Source: Pseudomonas sp. GCEP-101 (lineage in GTDB: Bacteria; Pseudomonadota; Gammaproteobacteria; Pseudomonadales; Pseudomonadaceae). From it: a stretch of 64,000 nt of DNA. This document shows positions 16,539 to 27,597 of the stretch, piece by piece; position 1 is the stretch's first letter, and every line of letters begins with the position of its first letter. The stretch lies in NCBI RefSeq assembly GCF_025133575.1, contig NZ_CP104011.1:4286965-4350964 (forward strand), given 5' to 3'. The position numbers were made by a program, and so were the translations under genes. The notes under the pieces were generated by a model. The model worked only from the letters and a program-made list of their open reading frames with translations. It ran no database searches and was not told where the DNA came from.

Positions 16539-16541
16539 TCC

Positions 16542-18314
16542 ATGGCTAGCATTCGTTCTCTTTCCTTCGACGCCATCATCGTAGGTGGCGGCGGCGCCGG
16601 CATGCGCGCTGCGCTGCAACTGGCCCAGGGCGGTCACAAGACTGCCGTGGTGACCAAGGTCTTCCCGACCCGTTCGCACACCGTATCCGCCCAGGGCGGC
16701 ATCACCTGCGCCATCGCGTCGGCCGACCCGAACGACGATTGGCGCTGGCACATGTACGATACCGTCAAGGGCTCCGACTACATCGGTGACCAGGATGCTA
16801 TCGAATACATGTGCTCCGTCGGCCCGGAAGCCGTGTTCGAGCTGGAACACATGGGCCTGCCGTTCTCCCGTACCGAGCAGGGCCGCATCTACCAGCGTCC
16901 GTTCGGTGGCCAGTCCAAGGACTTCGGCAAGGGTGGCCAGGCTGCCCGTACCTGTGCCGCGGCTGACCGTACCGGTCACGCCCTGCTGCACACCCTCTAT
17001 CAGGCCAACCTGAAGAACGGTACTTCCTTCCTTAATGAGTGGTACGCCGTTGACCTGGTGAAGAACCAGGACGGTCATGTGGTTGGCGTCATCGCCATCG
17101 ACATCGAAACCGGCGACACCGTTTATATCCGTTCCAAAGCCGTGGTCCTGGCCACTGGCGGTGCCGGCCGTATCTACGCCTCCACCACCAACGCCCTGAT
17201 CAACACCGGTGACGGCATCGGCATGGCCCTGCGCGCTGGCGTACCGGTGCAGGACATCGAGATGTGGCAGTTCCACCCGACCGGCATCGCCGGCGCTGGT
17301 GTACTGGTCACCGAAGGTTGCCGCGGTGAAGGCGGTTACCTGATCAACGCCCATGGCGAGCGCTTCATGGAGCGTTACGCTCCGAACGCCAAGGACCTGG
17401 CCGGCCGCGACGTGGTTGCCCGTTCCATGGTGAAGGAAGTGATCGCCGGCAACGGCGTGGGCCCGAACAAGGACCACGTACTGCTTAAGCTCGACCACCT
17501 CGGCGAAGAAGTTCTGCACAGCCGCCTGCCCGGCATCTGCGAACTGTCCAAGACCTTCGCCCACGTCGACCCGGTTGTCGCTCCGATCCCGGTTATCCCG
17601 ACCTGCCACTACATGATGGGCGGCGTTGCCACCAACATTCATGGCCAGGCCCTGACCATGGACGCCAACGGCAACGAGCAGATCGTCGAAGGCCTGTTCG
17701 CCGTAGGCGAAGTGGCTTGCGTATCGGTACACGGCGCCAACCGCCTGGGCGGCAACTCGCTGCTCGACCTGGTGGTATTCGGTCGCGCCACCGGTCTGCA
17801 CCTGGAGAAGGCGCTCAAGGATGGTATCGAGCACCGCCAGGCTTCCGAGTCCGACCTGGAATCCGCGTTCAAGCGCCTGAACGGCGTGAACGAGCGCACC
17901 AGCGGCGAAGAAGTCGCTCCGCTCAAGCGCGAGCTGCAATCCTGCATGCAGAACTACTTCGGTGTGTTCCGTACCGGCGAATACATGCAGAAGGGTATCG
18001 CTCAGCTGGCCGATCTGCGTGAGCGTATCGCTACCGTCAAGATCAACGACAAGAGCCAGGCATTCAACACGGCGCGTATCGAAGCGCTGGAACTGCAGAA
18101 CCTCCTCGAAGTGGCCGAAGCCACTGCGATTGCGGCCGAAGCCCGCAAAGAGTCCCGCGGCGCGCATGCCCGTGAAGACTTCGAGGAGCGCGACGACGAG
18201 AACTGGCTGTGCCACACCCTGTACTTCCCGGGTGAGAAGCGCGTTGCCAAGCGTGCCGTCAACTTCGCGCCGAAAACTGTTCCGGCATTCGAACCCAAGG
18301 TTCGTACTTACTAA
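16542..18314 (+). CDS. sdhA: Succinate dehydrogenase flavoprotein subunit
   Basis: The catalytic subunit that oxidises succinate to fumarate on covalently bound FAD. It has 590 residues, full length. The N-terminal dinucleotide fold is [16 protein letters not shown], the FAD-attachment His lies in [13 protein letters not shown], and active-site stretches include [25 protein letters not shown] and PTCHYMMGG. The C-terminal domain is complete ([15 protein letters not shown] end with [15 protein letters not shown]). It starts 3 nt after sdhD and is followed at once by sdhB. Confidence 0.98.
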   Translation: MASIRSLSFDAIIVGGGGAGMRAALQLAQGGHKTAVVTKVFPTRSHTVSAQGGITCAIASADPNDDWRWHMYDTVKGSDYIGDQDAIEYMCSVGPEAVFELEHMGLPFSRTEQGRIYQRPFGGQSKDFGKGGQAARTCAAADRTGHALLHTLYQANLKNGTSFLNEWYAVDLVKNQDGHVVGVIAIDIETGDTVYIRSKAVVLATGGAGRIYASTTNALINTGDGIGMALRAGVPVQDIEMWQFHPTGIAGAGVLVTEGCRGEGGYLINAHGERFMERYAPNAKDLAGRDVVARSMVKEVIAGNGVGPNKDHVLLKLDHLGEEVLHSRLPGICELSKTFAHVDPVVAPIPVIPTCHYMMGGVATNIHGQALTMDANGNEQIVEGLFAVGEVACVSVHGANRLGGNSLLDLVVFGRATGLHLEKALKDGIEHRQASESDLESAFKRLNGVNERTSGEEVAPLKRELQSCMQNYFGVFRTGEYMQKGIAQLADLRERIATVKINDKSQAFNTARIEALELQNLLEVAEATAIAAEARKESRGAHAREDFEERDDENWLCHTLYFPGEKRVAKRAVNFAPKTVPAFEPKVRTY

Positions 18315-18325
18315 GGGTGCCCGCC

Positions 18326-19033
18326 ATGTTGCAAGTGAGTGTTTACCGCTACAACCCTGAGAAGGACGCTGCACCGTACATGCAGGACTTCCAGGTCAAT
18401 ACCGACGGCAAGGACATCATGGTCCTGGACGTACTGGCGCTGATCAAGGAACAGGACGAGGGCTTCTCCTACCGTCGTTCCTGCCGTGAAGGCGTGTGCG
18501 GCTCCGACGGCATGAACATCAACGGCAAGAACGGCCTGGCCTGCATCACCCCCCTGTCGGCCGCTGGCCTGAAGGGCGGCAAGCTGGTTCTGCGTCCGCT
18601 GCCGGGCCTGCCGGTCATTCGTGACCTGGTCGTCGATATGCGCATCTTCTACAAGCAGTACGAGAGCGTGAAGCCGTTCCTGCAGAACAAATATGCAGCG
18701 CCGGCCATCGAACGTCTGCAAAGCCCGGAAGAGCGCGAGAAGCTGGACGGTCTGTACGAGTGCATCCTGTGCGCCTGCTGCTCGACCTCCTGCCCGTCGT
18801 TCTGGTGGAACCCCGACAAGTTCCTGGGTCCTGCTGCACTGCTGCAAGCCTATCGCTTCCTGGCCGACAGCCGTGACACCGAAACCCAGGCGCGCCTGGC
18901 GAGCCTGGATGACCCGTTCAGCGTCTTCCGCTGCCGCGGGATCATGAACTGCGTGAACGTCTGCCCGAAGGGTCTGAACCCCACCAAGGCAATCGGTCAC
19001 ATCCGTAACATGCTGCTGCAGAGCGGCACCTGA
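18326..19033 (+). CDS. sdhB: Succinate dehydrogenase iron-sulfur subunit
   Basis: Carries electrons from FAD to quinone through [2Fe-2S], [4Fe-4S] and [3Fe-4S] clusters. The motifs are SCREGVCGSDGMNING with the later CITPL (2Fe-2S), CILCACCSTSCPSFWWN (4Fe-4S) and CRGIMNCVNVCPKGLNP (3Fe-4S and 4Fe-4S ligands). The ATG at 18326 gives 235 residues, the family length, with AAGGG 9 nt before it; a GTG at 18317 is less likely. It is the last gene of sdhCDAB. A hairpin and a terminator separate it from sucA, so suc transcription is at least partly independent. Confidence 0.97.
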   Translation: MLQVSVYRYNPEKDAAPYMQDFQVNTDGKDIMVLDVLALIKEQDEGFSYRRSCREGVCGSDGMNINGKNGLACITPLSAAGLKGGKLVLRPLPGLPVIRDLVVDMRIFYKQYESVKPFLQNKYAAPAIERLQSPEEREKLDGLYECILCACCSTSCPSFWWNPDKFLGPAALLQAYRFLADSRDTETQARLASLDDPFSVFRCRGIMNCVNVCPKGLNPTKAIGHIRNMLLQSGT

Positions 19034-19076
19034 TCCGCGGCTTCGGCCAAGGATCCTGTGACGAGCGACACCTGTG

Positions 19077-19142
19077 CCGCCGGAACATTGTCCGGCGGTA
19101 CAGTCCTTAGGACCCAAGCCCACAAAGCGGGGGTCCTGTTTT
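19077..19142 (+). terminator. Hairpin plus rho-independent terminator after sdhB
   Basis: A perfect CCGCCGGA-N6-TCCGGCGG hairpin (19077-19098) is followed by AGGACCC-N15-GGGTCCT and a T-run (19109-19142). It separates sdhCDAB from sucA. Confidence 0.82.
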
Positions 19143-19280
19143 GAAAACGTATATATGACCAGCAGGGGCATCCGGGCTGGTACCCGGACTATCTGCGGGA
19201 ATCGGTGGCTTGGAGTCGCTGTGTATGACTTCGCGCCAGAGATTCCACAGGTGGAGTCCCCTTACCGAGGGTGACCAAGC
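19143..19280 (+). ncRNA. Structured sucA leader (candidate sucA-II RNA motif)
   Basis: A 138-nt leader with a perfect TCCGGG-CTGGTA-CCCGGA hairpin (19171-19188) nested next to CCAGC/GCTGG pairing, and a repeated GGAGTC (near 19213 and 19252) close to the ribosome binding site. A conserved RNA structure called sucA-II has been described upstream of sucA in Pseudomonadales. The position fits, but I have not aligned it to the published model. Confidence 0.5.
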
Positions 19281-22112
19281 ATGCACGAAAGCGTAATGCA
19301 GCGGATGTGGAACAGTGCCCATCTATCCGGTGGAAACGCTGCCTACGTCGAAGAGCTCTACGAGCTCTACCTGCACGACCCGAACGCTGTGCCAGAAGAG
19401 TGGCGCACGTACTTCCAGAAGCTTCCCGCCGACGGCAATCCCGCCCCCGACGTCTCGCATTCCTCTATCCGTGATCATTTCGTACTCCTGGCCAAGAACC
19501 AGCGCCGCGCTGCGCCTGTTTCCGCTGGCAGCGTAAGCACCGAGCACGAGAAGAAGCAGGTTGAAGTCCTGCGTCTGATCCTGGCATACCGTCTGCGCGG
19601 CCATCAGGCGGCATCGCTCGATCCGCTGGGTCTCTGGGTGCGTACCGCTCCCTCCGATCTGTCGCTCGAACACTACGGGCTTACTGCTGCAGACCTCGAC
19701 ACCACCTTCCGTACCGGTGAGCTCTACATCGGCAAGGAAGAGGCGACCCTGCGTGAAATCATCGATGCGCTGAAGCAGACCTACTGCAGCACCATCGGCG
19801 CCGAGTTCATGCACATCGTCGATTCCGAGCAGCGTCACTGGTTCGCCCAGCGCCTGGAAAGCGTGCGCGGCCGTCCGGCTTATTCCGCCGACGCCCGTTC
19901 GCACCTGCTCGAGCGCCTGACCGCAGCCGAAGGCCTGGAAAAGTACCTGGGCACCAAGTACCCGGGCACCAAGCGTTTCGGCCTGGAAGGCGGCGAGAGC
20001 CTGATTCCGATGGTCGACGAGATCATCCAGCGCTCCGGCTCCTACGGCGTCAAGGAAATCGTCATCGGCATGGCCCACCGCGGCCGCCTGAACGTCCTGG
20101 TCAACACCCTGGGCAAGAACCCGCGCGACCTCTTCGACGAGTTCGAAGGCAAGAAACTGGTCGAGCTGGGCTCGGGTGACGTGAAATACCACCAGGGCTT
20201 CTCCTCCAACGTCATGACCACCGGCGGCGAAGTCCACCTCGCCCTGGCGTTCAACCCCTCGCACCTGGAAATCGTTTCCCCGGTGGTCGAGGGCTCGGTA
20301 CGCGCCCGCCAGGACCGTCGCAAGGACGGCAGTGGCGACAAGGTCGTGCCGATCTCCATCCACGGCGATGCCGCCTTCGCGGGGCAGGGCGTGGTCATGG
20401 AGACCTTCCAGATGTCGCAGACCCGTGCTTACAAGACGGGCGGCACCATCCACATCGTGATCAACAACCAGGTGGGCTTCACCACCAGCCGCCAGGACGA
20501 CGCTCGTTCCACCGAGTACGCGACCGACGTGGCGAAGATGATCCAGGCGCCGATCTTCCATGTGAACGGCGACGATCCGGAAGCGGTCCTGTTCGTGACC
20601 CAACTGGCCGTCGACTACCGCATGCAGTTCAAGCGTGACGTGGTCATCGACCTGGTCTGCTACCGCCGTCGCGGCCACAACGAGGCCGACGAGCCGAGCG
20701 GCACCCAGCCGCTGATGTACCAGCAGATCGCCAAGCAGCGCACCACCCGTGACCTGTATGCCGACGCGCTGATCGCAGCCGGTGTGCAGACCGCCGAGCA
20801 GGCCCAGGAGAAGGTCGACGAATACCGCGACGCTCTCGACAACGGCCAGCACGTTGTGAAGAGCCTGGTGAAGGAGCCCAACAAGGAGCTCTTCGTCGAC
20901 TGGCGTCCGTACGTGGGCCATGCCTGGACCGCGCGCCACGACACCCGCTTCGACCTGAAGACCCTGCAGGACCTCTCGGCCAAGCTGCTGGAGACTCCGG
21001 ACGGCTTCGTCATGCAGCGTCAGGTACAGAAAATCTACGAAGACCGCGCGAAGATGTCTGCCGGTGGCATGCCGATCAACTGGGGCTTCGCCGAGAACCT
21101 GGCCTACGCCACCCTGCTGTTCGAAGGTCACCCGGTACGCATGACCGGTCAGGACGTCGGCCGCGGCACCTTCTCGCACCGCCACGCGGCGCTGCACAAC
21201 CAGAAGGACGACTCGGTCTACATCCCGCTGGCCAACCTGTTCGACGGTCAGCCGCGCGTCAGCCTGTACGACTCCTACCTCTCCGAAGAAGCCGTCCTGG
21301 CCTTCGAATACGGCTACGCCACCACCATGCCGAACGCGCTGGTGATCTGGGAAGCCCAGTTCGGTGACTTCGCCAACGGTGCGCAGGTCGTGATCGACCA
21401 GTTCATCACCAGCGGTGAAACCAAATGGCAACGCCTGTGTGGCCTGACCATGCTGCTGCCGCACGGTTACGAAGGCCAGGGTCCGGAGCACTCCTCCGCG
21501 CGCCTGGAGCGTTACCTGCAGCTGTGTGCTGAGCAGAACATCCAGGTCTGCGTGCCGACTACCCCGGCCCAGGTCTACCACATGCTGCGCCGTCAGGTGA
21601 TCCGTCCGCTGCGCAAGCCGCTGATCGTGATGACGCCGAAGTCGCTGCTGCGTCACAAGCTGGCCATCTCGACCCTGGAAGATCTGGCCAACGGCTCTTT
21701 CCAGACCGTGATCGGCGAGATCGACAACCTGGACCCGAAGAAGGTCGACCGCATCGTGCTGTGCAGCGGCAAGGTGTACTACGACCTGCTGGAGAAGCGC
21801 CGTGCCGAAGGCCGCGAGAACATCGCGATCGTTCGTATCGAGCAGCTGTATCCGTTCCCGGAAGACGACCTGGCGGAGGTCCTGTCGCAGTACAAGAACC
21901 TCAAGCACATCGTCTGGTGCCAGGAAGAGCCGATGAACCAGGGCGCCTGGTTCTGCTCGCAGCATCACATGCGTCGTGTCATCGCCGCGCACAAGAAAGG
22001 TCTCAACCTGGAATACGCGGGCCGCGAAGGCTCGGCAGCTCCGGCTTGCGGCTACGCTTCGATGCACGCCGAGCAGCAGGAAAAACTGCTGCAGGACGCC
22101 TTCACCGTTTAA
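19281..22112 (+). CDS. sucA: 2-oxoglutarate dehydrogenase E1 component
   Basis: The thiamine diphosphate-dependent decarboxylase of the 2-oxoglutarate dehydrogenase complex, 943 residues as in other gammaproteobacteria. Seen are the N-terminal lipoyl-enzyme docking peptide (YVEELYELYLHDPNAVPEEW), the E1-specific HRGRLNVLVN, the ThDP-Mg site GDAAFAGQGVV with a following N-N pair (VINNQVGFTTS), RRRGHNEADEPS, and the C-terminal RLERYLQLCAE and EQLYPFPEDDL blocks. It is the first gene of sucA-sucB-lpdG-sucCD. The ATG at 19281 follows GAGGGTGACC. Confidence 0.98.
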   Translation: MHESVMQRMWNSAHLSGGNAAYVEELYELYLHDPNAVPEEWRTYFQKLPADGNPAPDVSHSSIRDHFVLLAKNQRRAAPVSAGSVSTEHEKKQVEVLRLILAYRLRGHQAASLDPLGLWVRTAPSDLSLEHYGLTAADLDTTFRTGELYIGKEEATLREIIDALKQTYCSTIGAEFMHIVDSEQRHWFAQRLESVRGRPAYSADARSHLLERLTAAEGLEKYLGTKYPGTKRFGLEGGESLIPMVDEIIQRSGSYGVKEIVIGMAHRGRLNVLVNTLGKNPRDLFDEFEGKKLVELGSGDVKYHQGFSSNVMTTGGEVHLALAFNPSHLEIVSPVVEGSVRARQDRRKDGSGDKVVPISIHGDAAFAGQGVVMETFQMSQTRAYKTGGTIHIVINNQVGFTTSRQDDARSTEYATDVAKMIQAPIFHVNGDDPEAVLFVTQLAVDYRMQFKRDVVIDLVCYRRRGHNEADEPSGTQPLMYQQIAKQRTTRDLYADALIAAGVQTAEQAQEKVDEYRDALDNGQHVVKSLVKEPNKELFVDWRPYVGHAWTARHDTRFDLKTLQDLSAKLLETPDGFVMQRQVQKIYEDRAKMSAGGMPINWGFAENLAYATLLFEGHPVRMTGQDVGRGTFSHRHAALHNQKDDSVYIPLANLFDGQPRVSLYDSYLSEEAVLAFEYGYATTMPNALVIWEAQFGDFANGAQVVIDQFITSGETKWQRLCGLTMLLPHGYEGQGPEHSSARLERYLQLCAEQNIQVCVPTTPAQVYHMLRRQVIRPLRKPLIVMTPKSLLRHKLAISTLEDLANGSFQTVIGEIDNLDPKKVDRIVLCSGKVYYDLLEKRRAEGRENIAIVRIEQLYPFPEDDLAEVLSQYKNLKHIVWCQEEPMNQGAWFCSQHHMRRVIAAHKKGLNLEYAGREGSAAPACGYASMHAEQQEKLLQDAFTV

Positions 22113-22154
22113 CGCCAACGCGCAGTTGATACCGAATTTAAGGAAACACACATA

Positions 22155-23387
22155 ATGGCTATCGAAATCAAAGCCCCAACCTTCCCGGAATCGGTTGCCG
22201 ACGGCACCGTCGCAACCTGGCACAAGAAGGTCGGTGAAGCCGTCAAGCGTGACGAACTGATCGTCGACATCGAGACCGACAAGGTCGTGATCGAAGTACT
22301 GGCCGAGGCCGACGGCGTGCTGGCTGAGATCGTCAAGAACGAAGGCGACACCGTTCTCTCCAACGAACTGCTGGGCAAGCTGAGCGAAGGCGGTGCTGCC
22401 GCTGCCGCTCCGGCTGCTGCCGCCGCTCCTGCTGCCGCCCCGGCCGCTGCTGCGCCGGCTGCCGCCGCTGCCGACGACAACATCCTCTCGCCGGCCGCCC
22501 GCAAGCTGGCCGAAGAGAATGGCATCGACCCGAACAGCCTGGCCGGCACCGGCAAGGGCGGTCGTGTGACCAAGGAAGACGTCGTTGCCGCCGTTGAAGC
22601 CAAGAAGAACGCCCCGGCTGCCGCTCCGGCCGCCAAGGCTGCTGCGCCGGCTGCCGCCGCCGCTCCTGTGTTCGCCGCTGGCGACCGCGTAGAGAAGCGC
22701 GTGCCGATGACCCGCCTGCGCGCCAAGGTTGCCGAGCGTCTGGTCGAAGCCCAGTCCTCCATGGCCATGCTGACGACCTTCAACGAAGTCAACATGAAGC
22801 CGATCATGGACCTGCGCAACAAGTACAAGGACCTGTTCGAGAAGAAGCACAACGGCGTCCGCCTGGGCTTCATGTCCTTCTTCGTCAAGGCCGCCACCGA
22901 AGCCCTGAAGCGCTTCCCGGGCGTCAACGCGTCGATCGACGGCAACGACATCGTCTACCACGGCTACCAGGACATCGGTGTGGCAGTTTCCAGCGACCGC
23001 GGTCTGGTCGTGCCGGTTCTGCGTAACGCCGAGTTCATGAGCCTGGCCGAGATCGAGAACGGCATCGCCACCTTCGGCAAGAAAGCCAAAGACGGCAAGC
23101 TGTCCATCGAAGACATGACCGGCGGTACTTTCACCATTTCCAACGGTGGCGTATTCGGTTCCCTGCTGTCGACTCCGATCGTCAACCCGCCGCAGACCGC
23201 CATCCTCGGCATGCACAAGATCCAGGAGCGCCCCATGGCCGTTAACGGCCAGGTGGTCATCCTGCCGATGATGTACCTGGCGCTGTCCTACGATCACCGC
23301 ATGATCGATGGCAAGGAAGCGGTCAGCTTCCTGGTCACCATGAAGGATCTGCTGGAAGATCCGGCTCGCCTGCTGCTGGACGTCTGA
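22155..23387 (+). CDS. sucB: Dihydrolipoyllysine-residue succinyltransferase (E2)
   Basis: The core of the 2-oxoglutarate dehydrogenase complex, which transfers succinyl from lipoate to CoA. There is one lipoyl domain at residues 1-80 (lipoylated Lys in ETDKVVIEV), and then an Ala/Pro linker with very low complexity at about 80-110. The peripheral-subunit binding domain is [17 protein letters not shown]; a second Ala/Pro linker follows. The catalytic domain ends with the [10 protein letters not shown] active-site His/Asp motif. It has 410 residues. It follows sucA by 42 nt with AAGGAAACACACATA before the start. Confidence 0.98.
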   Translation: MAIEIKAPTFPESVADGTVATWHKKVGEAVKRDELIVDIETDKVVIEVLAEADGVLAEIVKNEGDTVLSNELLGKLSEGGAAAAAPAAAAAPAAAPAAAAPAAAAADDNILSPAARKLAEENGIDPNSLAGTGKGGRVTKEDVVAAVEAKKNAPAAAPAAKAAAPAAAAAPVFAAGDRVEKRVPMTRLRAKVAERLVEAQSSMAMLTTFNEVNMKPIMDLRNKYKDLFEKKHNGVRLGFMSFFVKAATEALKRFPGVNASIDGNDIVYHGYQDIGVAVSSDRGLVVPVLRNAEFMSLAEIENGIATFGKKAKDGKLSIEDMTGGTFTISNGGVFGSLLSTPIVNPPQTAILGMHKIQERPMAVNGQVVILPMMYLALSYDHRMIDGKEAVSFLVTMKDLLEDPARLLLDV

Positions 23388-23421
23388 TACGTCAGTTCAC
23401 ACGACGGCCCCGTACTACACG

Positions 23422-23441
23422 ACGGCCCCGAAAGGGGCCGT
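23422..23441 (+). promoter_or_regulatory. Intercistronic hairpin between sucB and lpdG
   Basis: ACGGCCCC-GAAA-GGGGCCGT, a perfect 8-bp stem with a GNRA-type loop and no T-run after it. The first arm is also present as a direct repeat at about 23402. It is more likely an mRNA-stabilising or processing structure than a full terminator. Confidence 0.7.
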
Positions 23442-23465
23442 CCGCTTCACCGGAATAAGGATTGA

Positions 23466-24905
<1,440 letters not shown>

Positions 24906-25065
24906 GGAACGGGACCACGGCGGGGAGGGCGGCAGTCTTTTGCGAGGGGCTGCCTCCCACCCGCCGGATCGTTTCTCCCCCGTGGGGGAACTCGGTCACA
25001 GGTGGCGTGGTGCCACGAGCGCCGCGCCGAATGCGCAATACCCAAGACGAAAACGGTAGACAAGC
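24906..25065 (+). ncRNA. Structured sucC leader (candidate sucC RNA motif)
   Basis: Three successive hairpins fill the gap: an outer CGGCGGG (24918-24924) with CCCGCCG (24960-24966) enclosing a GGGAGG/CCTCCC stem, then TCCCCC-GT-GGGGGA (about 24976-24989), then GTGGC-GTGGT-GCCAC (about 25002-25016). A conserved sucC RNA motif is known upstream of sucC in Pseudomonas. The position and structure richness fit that, but the model was not tested. Confidence 0.55.
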
Positions 25066-26232
25066 ATGAATCTCCACGAATATCAGGGTAAGCAGCTGTT
25101 CGCTGAGTACGGCCTGCCCGTATCCAAGGGCTTCGCCGTCGACACACCCGAAGAGGCCGCAGAAGCCTGTGAAAAAATCGGTGGTACCGAGTGGGTCGTT
25201 AAGGCCCAGGTACACGCTGGTGGCCGCGGCAAAGCGGGCGGTGTGAAGCTGGTCAAGAGCAAAGAGGACGCCAAGGCGTTCGCCGCCAACTGGCTGGGCA
25301 AGCGTCTGGTGACCTACCAGACTGACGCCAACGGCCAGCCGGTCAGCAAGATCCTGGTGGAATCCTGCACCGACATCGACAAGGAGCTCTACCTGGGCGC
25401 CGTTGTCGACCGTTCCAGCCGTCGCATCGTCTTCATGGCCTCCACCGAAGGTGGCGTGGACATCGAGAAAGTTGCGCACGAGACCCCTGAGAAGATTCTG
25501 AAGGCCACCATCGATCCGCTGGTTGGCGCTCAGCCGTTCCAGGGCCGCGAGCTGGCCTTCCAGCTGGGCCTGAAGGGCGACCAGATCAAGCAGTTCACCC
25601 ACATCTTCGTTGGCCTGGCCAAGCTGTTCCAGGACTACGACCTGGCACTGCTGGAAGTGAACCCGCTGGTGATCAAGAAAGACGGCAACCTGCACTGCCT
25701 GGACGCCAAGATCAACATCGACTCCAACGCCATGTACCGTCAGCCCAAGCTGCGCGCCATGCACGACCCGTCCCAGGACGACGCTCGTGAAGCCCATGCG
25801 CAGAAGTGGGAGCTGAACTATGTCGCGCTGGAAGGCAACATCGGCTGCATGGTCAACGGCGCTGGCCTGGCCATGGGCACCATGGACATCGTCAACCTGC
25901 ACGGCGGCAAGCCGGCCAACTTCCTCGACGTTGGCGGCGGTGCCACCAAAGAGCGCGTGACCGAAGCGTTCAAGATCATCCTGTCCGACAGCAACGTCGC
26001 TGCCGTTCTGGTGAACATCTTCGGCGGCATCGTTCGCTGCGACATGATTGCCGAAGGCATCATCGGCGCCGTGAAAGAAGTCGGCGTGAAAATCCCGGTT
26101 GTCGTTCGTCTGGAAGGCAACAACGCTGAGCTCGGCGCCAAGGTCCTGGCCGAGAGCGGTCTGAACATCATCGCGGCGACCAGCCTGACCGACGCTGCCC
26201 AGCAAGTCGTCAAGGCCGCGGAGGGTAAGTAA
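25066..26232 (+). CDS. sucC: Succinyl-CoA synthetase beta subunit (ADP-forming)
   Basis: With SucD it converts succinyl-CoA to succinate with substrate-level phosphorylation. It has 388 residues. An ATP-grasp domain opens with [19 protein letters not shown] and includes [17 protein letters not shown]; the C-terminal CoA-ligase domain has [16 protein letters not shown] and FLDVGGGAT, and [13 protein letters not shown] is strictly typical. The stop overlaps the sucD start by one base. The leader upstream is highly structured. Confidence 0.98.
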   Translation: MNLHEYQGKQLFAEYGLPVSKGFAVDTPEEAAEACEKIGGTEWVVKAQVHAGGRGKAGGVKLVKSKEDAKAFAANWLGKRLVTYQTDANGQPVSKILVESCTDIDKELYLGAVVDRSSRRIVFMASTEGGVDIEKVAHETPEKILKATIDPLVGAQPFQGRELAFQLGLKGDQIKQFTHIFVGLAKLFQDYDLALLEVNPLVIKKDGNLHCLDAKINIDSNAMYRQPKLRAMHDPSQDDAREAHAQKWELNYVALEGNIGCMVNGAGLAMGTMDIVNLHGGKPANFLDVGGGATKERVTEAFKIILSDSNVAAVLVNIFGGIVRCDMIAEGIIGAVKEVGVKIPVVVRLEGNNAELGAKVLAESGLNIIAATSLTDAAQQVVKAAEGK

Positions 26233-27113
26233 TGAGCGTCCTGATCAATAAAGACACCAAAGTCATCTGCCAGGGCTTCACCGGCTCGCAGGGTACCTTC
26301 CACTCCGAACAAGCCATCGCCTACGGCACCAAGATGGTTGGCGGCGTGACCCCCGGCAAGGGCGGCACCACCCACCTCGGCCTGCCGGTGTTCAACACCG
26401 TCAAGGAAGCCGTGGAAGCCACCGGCGCTGACGCATCGGTCATCTACGTTCCGGCTCCGTTCTGCAAGGACTCGATCCTGGAAGCGGCCTTCGGCGGCAT
26501 CAAGCTGATCGTCTGCATCACCGAAGGCATCCCGACCATCGACATGCTGGAAGCCAAGGTCAAGTGCGACGAGCTGGGCGTACGCCTGATCGGCCCGAAC
26601 TGCCCGGGCGTGATCACTCCCGGCGAGTGCAAGATCGGCATCATGCCGGGTCACATCCACCTGCCGGGCAAGGTAGGCATCGTGTCGCGTTCCGGCACCC
26701 TGACCTACGAAGCCGTGAAGCAGACCACCGACGCCGGCTTCGGCCAGTCCACCTGCGTGGGCATCGGTGGTGACCCGATCCCGGGCTCCAACTTCATCGA
26801 CATCCTGAAGCTGTTCCAGGAAGACCCGAAAACCGAAGCCATCGTCATGATCGGCGAAATCGGTGGTTCGGCCGAAGAAGAAGCCGCGGCCTACATCAAG
26901 GCCAACGTGACCAAGCCGGTGGTGTCCTACATCGCTGGTGTAACCGCTCCGCCCGGCAAGCGCATGGGCCACGCGGGCGCCATCATCTCCGGTGGCAAGG
27001 GCACTGCGGACGAGAAGTTCGCCGCCCTGCAGGACGCTGGCGTGAAAACCGTGCGTTCCCTGGCTGACATCGGCAAGGCCCTGGCCGAGCTGACCGGCTG
27101 GGCGGTCAAGTAA
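26232..27113 (+). CDS. sucD: Succinyl-CoA synthetase alpha subunit
   Basis: Binds CoA and carries the phosphohistidine intermediate. It has 293 residues. Seen are the CoA-binding Rossmann fold with [34 protein letters not shown], the [18 protein letters not shown] block, and the active-site His in [14 protein letters not shown]. It is the last gene of the TCA block. A strong hairpin follows 27 nt after the stop. Confidence 0.98.
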   Translation: MSVLINKDTKVICQGFTGSQGTFHSEQAIAYGTKMVGGVTPGKGGTTHLGLPVFNTVKEAVEATGADASVIYVPAPFCKDSILEAAFGGIKLIVCITEGIPTIDMLEAKVKCDELGVRLIGPNCPGVITPGECKIGIMPGHIHLPGKVGIVSRSGTLTYEAVKQTTDAGFGQSTCVGIGGDPIPGSNFIDILKLFQEDPKTEAIVMIGEIGGSAEEEAAAYIKANVTKPVVSYIAGVTAPPGKRMGHAGAIISGGKGTADEKFAALQDAGVKTVRSLADIGKALAELTGWAVK

Positions 27114-27140
27114 GCGCCTCGCTGACTTAACCGTTCGTCA

Positions 27141-27168
27141 ACAGAGGCCACCTTCGGGTGGCCTCTGT
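27141..27168 (+). terminator. Hairpin after sucD
   Basis: ACAGAGGCCACC-TTCG-GGTGGCCTCTGT forms a long perfect stem with a UUCG loop. The T-run after it is poor (CGTTAG), but position and strength fit the end of the suc operon. Confidence 0.8.
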
Positions 27169-27597
27169 CGTTAGGGCGGCGTCTGAAAGAAGTGTCGTTC
27201 AGGCGACACCTACGTTCATTCCACGGACGATCTGACGTATGTCAGTGCAGCTCATCGGAATAGATCGTTAGGCTAGCAACTATATGAAGCGTCGCGTTCC
27301 CCACAAGGGAAGGCGCGCTCACCGTCCACTCCTACCCGGAGGCGACGGCGATTCCTGACCGTCATGGATGGCGGGATAAACAGAATGCAGGAGCAACCGG
27401 GCCACGAGCCCATGGAAAACCTCTGCTATCGGACTTCCAAGAACAAATCACCGTACCGATGACAGCAGCATCACAGGATGCCCAGGCTCGCCCCGCGTGA
27501 GTCGGCCCATCCCGTCCGATGCGGCTTTGTCACGTCTGTACGGTCGATGTGCCTTGGGGGACCACAAAACCGTTTCAGCACTGTGGTATTTCCCTTC
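27169..27597. other. Gap between sucD terminator and brnQ; hairpins but no gene seen
   Basis: About 430 bp without a plausible coding frame. Two short perfect hairpins are present, GTGTCG-N6-CGACAC (27192-27209) and CTGAC-N4-GTCAG (27232-27245), then a run around 27300-27430 with modest pairing such as GGGC-N5-GCCC. Its length is unusual for a simple promoter region; an untranslated leader of brnQ or a small RNA could fit. No consensus promoter was identified with confidence. Confidence 0.4.

Noticed and set aside
16059..18374. A 771-codon open frame antisense to sdhA
   Set aside because: A shadow of sdhD-sdhA; no domain, no ribosome binding site, and it crosses operon gene boundaries.
19323..23297. 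A 1324-codon open frame antisense to sucA and sucB
   Set aside because: It is a GC-driven shadow frame: the sense frame gives full-length SucA and SucB, while the antisense product is a compositionally biased sequence with no domain.
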